Below are positions 46,171 to 59,000 of a stretch of 64,000 bases of DNA, in pieces. The first letter of the stretch is position 1. Each line of letters begins with the position of its first letter. The position numbers were made by a program, and so were the translations under genes. This stretch comes from Thinopyrum elongatum (taxonomy: Eukaryota; Streptophyta; Magnoliopsida; Poales; Poaceae), in contig CM022298.1 of NCBI GenBank assembly GCA_011799875.1, positions 48,917,375-48,981,374 on the forward strand, given 5' to 3'. The notes beneath the pieces were generated by a model. That model saw nothing but the letters and a program-made list of their open reading frames with translations. It was not told where the DNA came from and searched no databases.

Positions 46171-48671
46171 GTCCAACAGATTGGAACAAACCCCCCTAAT
46201 TCTAACAGCTTCAGGTTTGATTCTTTTTCTCCACTGATTCTGACGAGGTTCACACTTGATAAATTAAAAAGTTCAGGAAATTGCTGGTAATTTGGTCCAG
46301 AAGTTTAACTAATATTCTCTAACCATTCAGGCAACAAACGCCTTAATCTTATGCTATGGCATTGTACAAGAATACAATCTTTCTCTATGGCACTCTAGAA
46401 GAATACATGCAATTCTCAACTTAAGAATATAATGGTAGACCAATCTTGAAAGATCATATCATCAAGCTACTGTCTCACCGGAGCATATACTGGAAGCATA
46501 AAACAGCTAACTTTAAGATTGGTTAAGGTGAGAGATGAAAATACAAAGTTTCCATGCCAAAGGGACAACCAAACATATAAATAATCATATGTCCTCTCTA
46601 CAAGATGAGCAAGGACCGATTCCGGATGATCATTAGACAAAATCTGCAATTCTTTCGAGGAAATTCAAAGAAAGGGTGGGTTTTTCTCAGCCTACTAATA
46701 TGCTATTTGATTTAGAATCCCTAGTTCAAGGATGTGAAGAGCTCCATTATTTTGAAGTCTTTTAACGAAGAGGAAACTGATGATATGGTTAAGAATATGC
46801 CTGCTGACAAAGTAACATGCCTTGATGACTTCAGTGGGGCATTCATCAAAGTATGTTGGAATATTATCACCCATATTTCTACAGGTTAATTTAAGACTTT
46901 TATCATGGCGAAGTCATGCTTTAGACTATTAATGCATCCTTTTGTACTCTCATCCCAAAGAAGGACAATAAGGAAAGCGCCACTGATTTTACACCAATTT
47001 CTCTGCTCAAATATTCATAAAAAATGATCACTAAACTCCTTGACATCATGCTTCAGAAAGTGATCCTTGAATTGGTGCACACAAATCAGTATGGTTTTCA
47101 CAATCCAGATATATACATGACTTCATGGCTTCGACCTTTTAATATATGTAGTACTGCCATCAGTCCAAGAAGGAGACCATTGTATTAGAGTTGTATTTTG
47201 GTAATTCCTTTGACATGACATTGCATAGTGCCATATTGGAGATACTGCATGCGAAGTGCTTTCACATGGTATTCCAGGAAAGTAATTCCAATATAAAAGA
47301 GGAGTTAGACAAGGTAAACCTCCTAATAGCATCGTCTTTAGCCAGTTCTTAGAACATGACTAGTTAGCTCACTGAAGCCTCACGGTACGAGAATAAATTT
47401 CTGCAAGAGGAAAAGATGATACTACCATTGGAGTCTCGCATTTCCATACCTGCCCCAGCACCATCCACAACATAGGACCGGTCCGAATTTAATTTGACCC
47501 ATCCAGCCGGTGGTGCTGCCCATGGCGAGGTTTCCACACTCTGAACCGGTCCCTTGTGTAGCATACTGTCATGAAAAAAATGACAAATTTTCCTTTGAGA
47601 GGGTCAACATCTGAATTTATCTTGATAGCTATTAAGAACTCAAGATAGCTGACAGTGAATTTTTTGGATTCTTCAGGTGGGGGTGGCTTCTTTAGATGAA
47701 CTATATCATTCCGAACGAACCAACAACGCCAAAGTGTCATGAGCAGCATGCTTCTTTCAGTCTCATGTAGGGGTTCCAGCACATGGAATAGCGATTCCTT
47801 CCCAGTATTTAGAGTTGAGCGCCTGCGTGGAAGTACTATCCTTGGCAATCCAGAGGAGTGATCTCCCGGTTATTATTGAGATGGACTCATCACTTTCAGT
47901 TAAGATGTTCCAAGGACGAGACCAAGATAGATCGATTTATTCTTCTTTCAGTTAAAGTGTCATCCCGTGTCTCTTCATGAAAATTATATTACTCATGTTA
48001 GCCACTTACAAAATAAGGTTAGCGATAGCCTAGCAAACTTTTCTCATACTGAGGCAAGAACAATGAGTTGGATCAGCTCTGGTCCCTCCACTGCGGCTGA
48101 GCTAGCCTCCGCTGATTGTAACTTGTTGGTGGTTGAGTAATACAAAAGTTTCACTTGCAAAAAAAAGCTCACTGAAGCCCCATTCCTCTAAAGCATGTGT
48201 AGATGTCCATGTCATCCAATATGGCGATGACACCATTCTGGTGCCAACTAGCTTTGAGATCCAACTCCAACATATAAAGAATCTGTTCGTGCATTTTGCT
48301 GCTCACACATGCTTGAATGTTAAGTACATCAAGTTGGTCATAGTTCCAATTAATGTTCCTGCACCAAAAATGCAATGTACTTGTTAATATTCTTGGTTGT
48401 CAGCAAGACTCATGTCATTTCATTTATTTGGGTCGGACACTTCATGCTAGTAAACCCAAATCCGAGGATTTTATCCCTTTCTCTGCCTTTCTATCTTATT
48501 ATGGTGAGAAACAACATATGGTCAAAGCTTCATTCCTGAGTTTGTTAATGCTCACGGCCCCCATGTGTCACATAGTGTTGATCCAATCATCGTAATGGGT
48601 TGTTAATCTCGTGTCCACATTTCTTACGGATGCTCGCGTTCCCATACTACTAACAAACACATCGTAGCAGA
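46171..48671 (+). mobile_element. Decayed LINE, copy B
   Basis: Counterpart of 2,400-4,900 with the same reverse-transcriptase remnants, including 'QYGDDT' at about 48,217-48,235. It carries one additional 3-bp change (GAAGAGTC to GAAGTC near 46,758). The nested LINE at 47,380-48,165 is present here too, so both insertions predate the duplication. Confidence 0.8.
47380..48165. mobile_element. Nested 5'-inverted LINE, copy B
   Basis: Same structure as 3,609-4,393. AGCTCACTGAAGCC target duplications lie at 47,366-47,379 and 48,166-48,179. The minus-sense zinc-finger and RNase H start lie on the left, the plus-sense RNase H end on the right with an A-run. One inserted G near 47,683 joins two minus-strand frames here. 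Confidence 0.85.
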
Positions 48672-50308
48672 CTGGCCATTAACATGCTATCATCGTCGGA
48701 CAACTGCTCTAATTGGTCAGCACTGGCGGTACATTGGATGACCCGTCACCAGTGACCGAGGTGCCACCTTGCCACTCAGGTTGTACACGTTTACTTCAAT
48801 CCCACAGGGCCGTCTGAGTAATCATACATTACATCATCTGATATGCACTGTAATAATACAATGGACTGGATTGAAAGATGAATGCAAATGTGTGGTTGTG
48901 ATAAATCATGTATTGATCGCTGATAGATTATTAGTTGTATCATTTGATGTGAATTATGATTATAGGGCTTACTGCAAAATAGAAATTAGTCTAAGCCTGG
49001 AGTAAACATTACAAACGATTTTACTAGATAAACTCTCTCGAATACAAAACTATTCTAGTAGCACCGAAGCGACTGGGATGCTTAATTCTTTCAATAGGTG
49101 CGAGGCCTCAATAAACTGAGGTGGGGATTTCTTGTAGTACGGACGCAACCGCCTACAATAAGATGGAGTATCAGCTCTAGTTTGGCACTGTCAGAATCGA
49201 CCAACGGTTGTGTAATTGAACCGCCTTCTAATTAAAGCCCTGTTAGGTACCAGTGTATACTCATAGTTTTCTTAATTAGATAAGTTTGCAAGGTCATTCT
49301 TTTTATACATGGGAGTGTCCTAAGGGTGGCACATGCAAGCTCTTCATTTCTTTGATTAGGCGAGTCATCATACCACAAGAAGAGGAAAAATAGGAGTACC
49401 ATGCCATGCTAGCTTACATCGAACAGATTTAATTATACAGACATTTGACTAATCATACATGATAGAAAATATTCTCGGGAGTTTGATCCAATGAATAAAT
49501 GAAGTCCAAACGAAATCAATTCATATGGACTGTAAGTCGTAAGGTTACAAACAAATTTTTATGAGAAACAATACAGATGATTAATAAATATCCATTGTAA
49601 ATGTTTGAGCAGACATATTAGATAATTATGCAACGGTCATGCTCTTTAGACATAGAGAGATTCTAACTGTAAATATAAGACTACAATGCCCATTTATCAA
49701 AATGTAAATGCTATCTTAAATCAAACATATTATGTCCGTTTGACTGAACGATCGTATGGAAATGATAGAAAATATTATGAGAAGTTGGATAAAATAAAAT
49801 TTCTCGTAATAAAGGAAGTGCAGAGGAATACTTAACTAAGATCAGCTGGACTGCGAATCCTACGTACAAAACCGGACATTCCACACGCGGGATAAATCAT
49901 AAGGATTACGTACAAATCCTGAACTAAAAAACAGTGAATTTATATAGTTGTACATATATTATCAATTTCTACCCAGATAACATGGATTGCATTCCTGAAG
50001 AAATAACATGGATGACACACAAGTTTGGTTAAGAGTGGAAATAGAATAGTCCATCCAACTGAAATCTTCCTGTCATACTTGGTTGTGGTACAATCACGAA
50101 GGTTCTGTTATACATGTTCCAGGAAGAAATCTTGAGAAATTGATAAATAAACTAAAATGTTTACATGATCGAACTGGAATTAATTAATAACTGAGAGCAA
50201 ATTGTTCAGCAAACGATAGCCTACATTGGCCAAAATCAAAATAAACAGACAAAATCTCTCATCATGTGAGCACACTTTTCCCTGAGATCTAGTATAACTA
50301 GGACACTC
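48672..50308. other. Intergenic stretch, copy B, with a 255-bp segment missing from copy A
   Basis: Counterpart of 4,901-6,271. No gene. The extra segment runs from about 49,417 to 49,671, between AGCTTA and AAATATAAGACTA. It is AT-rich, and I see no terminal inverted repeat or clear target duplication, so it is more easily explained as a deletion in copy A than as an insertion here. That direction is an inference. Confidence 0.6.
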
Positions 50309-51521
50309 TCAGTGCGTGCCTAGCGTCAACGACCGGAGAAAAATGCTCCGATTGCCGATGTCCTTATGGTCCTGCAGTCGGGTAAGGGTGCCCTCTGTGA
50401 GGTTCACCTGGAACACTGCATGGCACACGACTAGGTAGCCGGCATGGTTCTCGAACCTACAAACCACCAGCAGCATCCCTTCGTCGACAGACGGCACAAG
50501 GTAGGACCTCAGGTTCAGGTGTAAGTGACTAGGCTGATCAGTAGCCTGCTGCGTGGCCGCGTACACGAAGTGAGGCTGCGGCTGGAGCTCCAACTTGAGG
50601 ACGTCTCCTGAGCGGGTGGGGACGTAGAAGCTGCCGCCCAGGGAGAGGCTCCCATCGCCATCCAACAGCGGAAGCTCGGCGCCGTCCCCCTCATTTTGGG
50701 CGAAGAAGAATTGCCACTGCCACATGGAGTCGCCGGGCTTGGCGTAGAGGACCATGTCAGTGGACCACACCGCCGCGAGAAGCACCACGGTGGGCGTGGG
50801 AGCTTCGCCGTCGCCGTCGATGCCGTAGATGATTCCTGCGGCCTTGAGGTCTTGTGAAATAAGTGTGGTCTGGAGATTGGGTAGGCCGGCGACGGCTCTG
50901 GTCACCGGGTTGCACAGGCGCAGCTTCTGCGTGCCCCGGTCTGAGGGTGAGGCGAAGAGCAGGCAGCCCTCGGCGCAGGCAAGGACCTGCCCGTACAGCC
51001 GAGGGATCTTGACGCCGATGAAAGCGCCGGTGAGGACGTTCACGAACCTGGTTTGCTCACCTTGGGCTTGGACGAGCATCTTCCAGTGCCGTGGGAAGAA
51101 GCGTGGATTCATGCCCATGAGCTTGGGGGCCGTGACGGCCTCCCTCCACGGCTTGACGGTTCTCAGGCGGACGAAGTCCGTCACGTCGCAGCGCAGCAAG
51201 ATCTCCGCCACCTTGCTTACGAGGTCGTTCGGGAGGTCGTCCCAGTTCCCCTCATCGGTCGTTGGGATGATACTGCAATTCGATTCAGCACATGAGATCT
51301 AAACACACGCATGCATACAACATATTCTGTAGATGAGATCTGACATACTGGAATCAGCCGAGATTATATCAACAAGGCAACAAGGGAAGAGATCCACAAG
51401 CAAGAACATCCAATTAATTTACGGACCTTTCATCGCCGCTGGCGTCGTCGCCGGGAATGTCAATCCCTGGTTCCATGGTGGAGGCGGCGGCGGCTACAGG
51501 GGGCTTCTCAACCATTCCCAT
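50309..51521 (-). CDS. F-box protein with DUF295-type C-terminal domain (copy B)
   Basis: Paralogue of the gene at 6,272-7,499. Exons 51,521-51,427 and 51,272-50,309 with the same splice sites and phase; predicted 352 residues. The F-box here reads 'NWDDLPNDLVSKVAEILLR'; Asn replaces the His of copy A. Other visible changes are Leu3 to Met, A/C-G-E to A/C-A-E in 'LACAEGC', and R to C in 'LLVVCRFENH'. A 4-bp CGAT unit present in copy A is missing near 50,359, so the last 25 residues of copy A are replaced by 20 different ones ending 'FLRSLTLGTH'. Everything upstream is open. Role as in copy A: putative SCF substrate adaptor. Confidence 0.83.
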
Positions 51522-52121
51522 GGTTGGTGGCGCCTAGGGTTTAGGACTGGCGGCTTGGAGATGGCCGGTGTGGATTGGATCAACTTATACGGTGGCGGCC
51601 ATGTAGAAATGGAAAGCAGGAATGAGGCAAAACGCGGAAAAGGAAAGGTGGTACGAACAGCTAGCACACCACATGATGTGACTTAATTTCTCGTGAGAAT
51701 TGCTTTACCCTGGACCGTTGGATGCCCATCCTAGGGCCTGTCAAGCTTCTACTGATTATTCGCTGGATACTAGGAGTATGTGTCACGCGCCAGGAAAACC
51801 GATCCAAGCAGAGACAGGTTGGAGCATGCTGTACAAGTGATAGAAACTTTCCTAAAGTAACAATCTATAGGTTTCCTTTCTCCTTTTGACTTAAAAATAT
51901 ATTATTTCTCTCTTTTGCGCGCGCAAAATCAATTCTAGGACGATTTCAGATGCATTTCAATGGGCAACGAGCCCATTGAAATAACTCTACAAAAACGTAT
52001 GTTTTTAGAATTTCTATCTGCGACCGCTTAGAATAAGCACATAGCTACCTCAAAAGACAATCAACAACTCAAAACAAAAAAAGAATTTCTATCTGCGAGT
52101 CCTGCAAGTGTTGCCAATATA
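51522..52121. other. Upstream region of the F-box gene, copy B
   Basis: Counterpart of 7,500-8,099, nearly identical, with the same ATTTCAATGGGC inverted repeat. If transcription differs between the two paralogues, the cause is not evident in this 600 bp. Confidence 0.4.
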
Positions 52122-52615
52122 TTTGATCATTGGTTGGACCGTATTTCAAATAGTTTCAAAACGCTAATAAGGGTGGAACCGTATGCCCTACTTTGGTCGC
52201 TTCGGCTATGTAGAAATGATTTGGTTTTTTATGACAAAAATGCTCTCCTTTGCAGGTTATTTTCCGTTGTCCACACTCGCTACGTACATGGTCTATGCTA
52301 CAACGACCGGAGACCAACCGCTATTCAAGGCGGTATTTACACGGTTGGAGCAGACGGCTACGGATGTTCTTTCCCTACATGGGTGGCAGCATAACCTCCG
52401 GATGAATCCACTTCCGCTTTAGACATAGGTATAGTGTCGGTCTATAGGAATCTAGAATGGTCGATTTGTCGGTTTTGTTACATTTTCTATTGTCAAACTT
52501 TTGATGTTTGACTATGTGCGGTCTAGTTATGCAGAGGCCGGGTGTTACTTATATTATTTTGCACCCGCTTGATGCTACATTTGAGATAATAAACTCGTTC
52601 TTTATAAAGAAATAA
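52122..52615 (+). mobile_element. 5'-truncated LINE, 3' end, copy B
   Basis: Counterpart of 8,100-8,590: 'ALLWSLRLCRNDLVFYDKN' block at about 52,180, ATGCAGAGGCCGGGTGTTA at about 52,529, then an A-rich end. Confidence 0.75.
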
Positions 52616-52825
52616 TAATTTCTATCTAAGAGTCCAGCTGCAAGAAAGCTCCGGACAAAGTTTTTCTTCCCATGGCCCCTGAATGTAGCTAACTGTTTGA
52701 AATGTTGATTTGCTTAATTTCCTAGGGCACGAAGCTTCAACTTTGTTCGACGAGCAAGTCATGTAGAGCTCAAGTCTTTTCCCCAGGGAAAAATAAAAAA
52801 TTGAAGAGTTAGAGTTTAAAAGGTT

Positions 52826-53919
52826 TTTTTTTAATGGTGAATTTTATTAGTTTAAAATGAAGTATCAAGAGAATGGAAATATGATGAGCACACACCTAGC
52901 CTCTGCAAATATAGGATGCACAGAGTCAGCACCAACACACACAAAAAACACGCCAGCAAATAGCAAAGTCATATAATACCAAATATATGCATGGGAGAGA
53001 AAAACAAATAAGGAAAAAAAAGTCTGAGCACCAACCATCTCCGAACCATATCGGCAAACTAAAGGTAAGCCCATATCCGCACCGACCATCTCAAGACACC
53101 ACATCGACGATGAGGATCTTCAACAACAACACCTTCAAGAAGGGAGCGACGCTCACTGGCCGTCGTCATCGTATCCAGCCAGTCAAGGCCAAAATCTAGG
53201 TTTTCAGCTAAAAAAACAGTGTAAGCAATCTGAGCAATGCCTTCAACAAGATAACGACCTATAACCATCGCCATTGCCAGACTTCGGATCCTTGCTTTCA
53301 CCCTGGAGCTCAATACCGGGTACTCAAGAAGTACCACCATCAACGTCACAAATGTATTGTCGCCAGCACTTTTCCACGACCCCAGCAGCTACATACGATG
53401 CTGCGCTGCCAATCATTCCTCTACGTCAAGCCGCCATCTATAGTTTACATCTGATCGCCGAAGTCAACCATCGGATCTGGAGAGATGAACTCCCCAAAGA
53501 TCTTTCTATGTCCACCGCCGTTGTAGAGCCACAGGAGGTCATTGCACCATCACAGTCTGCAGCCGCCGCCGCACTAGGCTGACCAAGATCTGGATCACTG
53601 TCACCGCCCGAGGTACCGCGCGCCGACGAGGGGAGACCAAGCCGCCATCTAGCAATGGCTGGCCCAAGTGCCACAGGAGGCGCACACATCCACTGCATCT
53701 GCTGGAACAAGTCAACGCGCTGCAGCAGCACCCCAACCAGCGGCCAACCATGGACACCCCCACCATCACCGCATGAACCAGCCTCCAGGGACAGCCGCAA
53801 CCGTGTTCATCTAGCCGCCGAGCTCCGCCACAGACCCCAGGACCACGTGTGCCAGCGCGCGCCAACACGCCGCCCGCCTCTGTGCCCACCAGATTCGGTT
53901 GCCACCGCGGAAGGTTTTA
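52826..53919 (-). mobile_element. Retroposon tail, minus strand, copy B
   Basis: Counterpart of 8,806-9,900, with TGCAGAGGCTAGGTGTGTG on the minus strand near 52,905 and the same downstream A-run. Several open frames are altered, which supports a non-coding nature. Confidence 0.5.
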
Positions 53920-55469
53920 AATTAAGGTGCCAAAACATTTGATTGCTCACTTGACGTACTATCATCTGGGTGAAGTACAATGCAGTTGTATGTAAGTGAT
54001 GACGTTTGGTTATGCCACTACTCTGATCAGTTGGTAGAGAGACTGATAGTTTGTTAAGCCCTCGTCATGTTGGGCCTATAGTAGTAATTTGAGGCACTAA
54101 AATGGCCACGCACGGATGGACAGTCAACATCATGATATTCTGCGTTTGAAGCATAGGATGGACTGTGGACAAGGATGAGTATAACCTGTCAACCACGGGC
54201 AATGTGTGTTAGATAACGTGTTATAGTACTTTGTGGGCTCTGGCCAATGTAACTATTTTAGGACCTCTCTGTATTAACTTATTGTTGTGTGTTGAAATGA
54301 TCTCTCTAGATTGCCAAGTCAACATCATGACAGAAATAACACATAAATAAATATAATACATGATCTCAAAACGTATGAGCTTTTTAAATGATGCCTTTGG
54401 ATGGTACACAGAAAGAAAATAATTCGACTACTAACAAAAAATATTATTGTAATTATACTAGAGCTATAAGTGTATGAAAGGTTCCCTATAAATTAGTGGG
54501 GTGTGCATCTAACTTGCTTGCTTACGAAGACTTATAGCGTTTGATGAAGCTCGTCTAACTGGGCAATCATGCTGGTTTAGGACTTTTCAAGGAGGCACAA
54601 TAGATTTTCGCCCATCTGTGGCCCGACCAGGATATTCCTTCGAGCGTCTTTGCCCTTTGCGACCACTTTAAGTCCAGCTCGGATGCAGTATATGGCTGGA
54701 TGGAGTCAGCTGCTCGTGCCAGGGCTGCAATCATGCATAGGGGCATCACCCTGACGGTAGCAAATCGGTATGGCATCACCCACAAGACAACTAGATTGGC
54801 GGAATAGTAGCTTTGATGACTCATAGACTTTGGACTTCTGCTCTGATAGCTCTGCGAATATTGGTGGTAACACACTGACGGTAGCCGATATTGCCAGAGC
54901 ATCACTCTGTCAGCATCGAACTTCTGGAGCATCGCTGCAAAAGTCCAGGAATAATTATGCATGTTCACAGAACCACAGTGGCATCCCACCAAGGGGTCTA
55001 CATCAATACTGGAGAGCTCTTCTGTGAAGGGAAATGAGAGTGCCATCTTTTGTACGGGCATAGGATCAAATGCTAACGGTTCTGATAAAAAATACCACTA
55101 TGAGTTTATTCTTGTTTGGATGATAATTCTTGTGGTATCCCTCTAATGGGATTTGGCTAGCAACATGACCGGTTCCTACACAAATACTGAAAGATTGGTA
55201 TGGTCAACTAGAACGGGTGGGTTGTATAGGCGACTAACAATTTTTAACTCTGTTTTCAAATTTTTGGCTCGACAACAAAATAGGTTTTCTAGGTATGCAA
55301 CTAGGTGGAGAACCTATAAGACAAGCACAACATACAACAAGGCAAGCAAAAAGGAAAGACAAGATAATAAGCTTGCACAAAGTGAAGGATAGAAGTAACC
55401 ATAAGTGGAGACGAGGATGTGTTTCTGAAGTTCCCTCTTGAGGGAGGTATGTCTTCATTGGAGGGGTGT
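53920..55469. other. Intergenic stretch, copy B
   Basis: Counterpart of 9,901-11,450. No gene. A minus-strand frame at 54,567-55,061 is longer here than in copy A because single-base changes remove stops. I recognise no domain and treat it as chance. TGT at 55,467-55,469 is the CACTA target duplication. Confidence 0.35.
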
Positions 55470-55734
55470 CACTAGTAGAAAAAGACTCATTTGTCCCGGT
55501 TCCAGAGGCCCATTAGCCCCAGTTCTGGAACCGGGACTAAAGGGTCGGGACTAAAGCCCAAAACCTTTAGTCCCGGTTCGCTTACGAACCGGGACAGAAT
55601 GGTCTCCACGTGGCTGCTGCGGGGAGCCCAGGCAGGAGGGCCTTTAGTCCCGGTGGGTAACACCAACCGGGACCAAAAGGCATCCACACGTCAGCATTTG
55701 GTAGTAGCTGGGGTTTTTGTTTTTTTTTTTTGAA

Positions 55735-55754
55735 GGGGGGGGGGGGGGGGGGGG
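55735..55754. repeat. G-run of 20
   Basis: Twenty consecutive G follow TTTGAA here. The homologous site in copy A (11,714-11,720) has seven G followed by AG. It could fold as a G-quadruplex, or it could be an assembly or sequencing artefact. Confidence 0.8.
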
Positions 55755-56055
55755 TTTGGGGGTTTTTTGGAGGGTTAATTTAGGGGTTTCATATTGTGTT
55801 AGCTAGCTAATAGAGAGAAGTGTCCTCTCTTTCTCCATGCTTGGTCGACGCTAGTTACTATACGTATAGAGAGAACTCGACACGCTAGCTAGTAAGCAGA
55901 TGAAGGAACCATTAAGTACACAAGATCGTCATGAACATATACAGAGAGAAGTGATCGACCTCTCTTTCTCTGAGAGATTGGTCGAACAACAAGTTTTCGT
56001 ATATCTATCCGACGCTACTAGCTACATATATACAATATAAGATCTCTTACAATCC

Positions 56056-59000
56056 CTAACATCTAATGTCAAGTTCCACATGGTATTCTCCGGTTGGATT
56101 TATGACGTGGTCAAGAAAGAAAATTGCCAATTCCTCTTGAATTGCTCGTATGCGATCATGTGGTAGGAGTTCATCCCGCATCTGCCACATCTAATTTGAA
56201 GAAGGGGGTCAATATATATATATATATATATGAATGAAACTCAACACAAATGATGGTAATAAAATAAAATTGTGAATATTATTGCTTACGCACTTCATAT
56301 TGTTTTTCAGAGTAGCCCCGCTTAGAGGTCGTCGCGTTGTAGATGAACTCGCAAATGTAGTATCCACAAAAATATTCCCGGCTTCCTGCCACAAGCACTT
56401 TACAAGAAATATAGTTCAATCGAACTGATAATCAAGCATTATAAATGGTATTGATGAATCAAGAATCAATGGGAGATGCGCGGAACTAGCTAGTATTACT
56501 TACTTTTGGGTGTGTAAATCGCAGCTCCCTCGGCAGTGCCGGAACAATTCCGGTGAACTCTTTCCAAACCCTGCCAGACAAAGAAAATAATTACTTGATA
56601 TCAGGAAATGAACAAAGTTGCCGATATGGTGCGATAATGATCGATTGAACTTACTTCTGGAGCATTTCAGTCATGTCCGCATACTCCTGGGGATCTTTTC
56701 GTCTCGAGTCTAAGACGGTTACTACTCCCCGCTCAAGCTTAATCTCTAGCAGAATAAAGTGGAAGCTGCGCACGCATGCATAACTCATCAATTACATTAC
56801 TATAACCTCGAGTAATAAGGGAAACCGAATATGCACAAGACAGTAACACTCACTTGAAGTTGTAAGGAAAGAGTATTTTCTCTTTGTTTTGATTTTTAAG
56901 CAACGATTGTAACAAGTTGTCCTCGGTTTCTGTGACATTCTTTTGAACCATCCATTCATGTATGATATTTGGGTTAATGAACCCAATGTCATAGATTTGT
57001 GCTTTTCTGCATTCGACGATCTTCAATCTACATAATATAGTGAGGATAATTATATATACATGCAATGAAAGAGCTGAGCTATATATAGAGACTTAATTAC
57101 AGAAGTAGTACTTACAGACAGTAGCAAGTCACGAGTGTTTTGTCGAGGGCCTTTTGATTGTATAATTGGAATAACTCATCAAATTCAACAGACAACTGAT
57201 CATTCCAATGAGGTCGTGCTCCTCTTTAATTCTCAGCGTCAAAGTATCCTTCCCAGACTCGCTGCAGGTTTTCATGTACCATTCACGGAATCTTCGCATC
57301 ATCGTTGTTAGAGGAGGATGATCAGGTTTGACGAGAGGCTGCCCGTACTGGTATCTGAATTCATCTACCTCCATTATTTCAAACTCTACATCATCGCTCA
57401 GGTAATCAGCAGGATTGGTACCGGGCACCATCCCCGGCTGATTAGCAACGATATCGCTAGACACCTTGAGCGGGGGGCACGATTGGTTTGCCTGTTCGCC
57501 GAGCTGGGGAATTTTTTTCCCACTTCTTCGTTCTGCTAACCTTGCATGCATGCAAGTGCTTCCCGACCGCTCTGCTTCCTTATATGTCCTTTCAATAATG
57601 CACTCATAGTTGGATTGCGGCGGAGACGGTGGTGGTCGCTTCAGGGCATCGATAGTGCGCTTCCATTTCACCGGATCTATCGTCTCCTTCGAAGGTGGAG
57701 GTTTCCGTGCAAAATGTTCATGCACTTCGGCAGCACTGATTTTCGCGGTTTCCTCGTCGGTCCTCTCATATGGTAACTTTTCCAGAGGCTTGAGAGATGG
57801 ACCATATCTGAATTGCTTCCTGTCTCTGCTTGTACTGCTAGCCGCCGGAGCGGCGGCGGCTCTCTTCCGCCGTTGCTGACAAGGCGGAGGAGGAGGCGGA
57901 GTGCTCCGACGCGCCCTCAAGCGCCGGAGGAGGAGGCGGAGTGCCCTCAAGCGCCGGAGGAGGCGGAGAAGGAGTGCCCTCACGCGCCGGAGGAGGAGGA
58001 GTGCTCTGACTCGCCGGAGGAGGAGGAGGAGGAGGCGGATGCGTCCAGTTCGGAAGCTTGATGTACTCCTTCCGCCATAGACATGTAGTCCTCAGAGCAT
58101 AAACCAGCTGAGTCTCCCCTTCACCTGTAGGGTGGTCAAGCTCGAGCTCGTCAAATCCCTCCATTACTTCATCCACCATCACAACAGCATAGCCATGTGG
58201 AATCGGACAGCAGTGAAAAGTTCCGTCAGGTTGAGGAGGTGCAACAGAGCCGACAGCTGCCTTCAAGGTGAGGTTCCAACATTTCATCATAAGCTGGCAA
58301 TGTTGAGCCTCCATGATAGGATCCACGGGGTAGCTAGGAGCCGTGAAGTCAGGCTGCTGACCGAGCTCCGTGGAAGCCACGCTGCTTCTCCGCTGAGATG
58401 GCGGGGTAGCTTCTGGGGTAGATTCGTGCCACTGAGATGGTTGGTCGGCAGCTCGCTGGCTCTCAACTTGTTCCTCTAGCTTTAGTACTCTTGCATTGAG
58501 CTTCTGCATTTCGCTCAGCTCCTGTTTCCTCTTCCTCTCCCGGGTTTTGTAACCGTCTGCGTCGGCAAACCCAACCTTCCACGCAATGGAGCCTGGCGTG
58601 CCTCGTGTTCGTCCAGGGTGCTCAGGATTCCCGAGGGCCTCAGTCAGCTCGTCCTTCTCTCTGTTGGGAATGAACGTCCCTGCCTGCGCTGCGGCGATAT
58701 ACTTCTGAAGCTTCATGACGGGTATTGCAAGTTGCTCGTCCATCCAACGACACTTCCCTAATTCAGGGTCCAAAGTTCCCCCAACCCCGAAGAACCAAGT
58801 CCTTGAACAGTCTGGCCAGTTCAATGTCTCTTGTTCGACCCCTTTAGCAATCAGGTCATTCTCAGCTTTGTCCCACAACGGCCGGGCTTTGAGGTAGCCG
58901 CCTGACCCCGTGCGATGGTGATACAGCTTCTTTGCACCGTTTATCTTGTTTATCTCTGACATTTTCTTAATCTTGTCCGATGTCTTGTAGGCCACAAATG

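Noticed and set aside
53438..53889. 116-120 codon minus-strand frames in the retroposon tail (also 9,419-9,870)
   Set aside because: Overlapping frames change length freely between the two copies, and the segment has retroposon 3' features instead.
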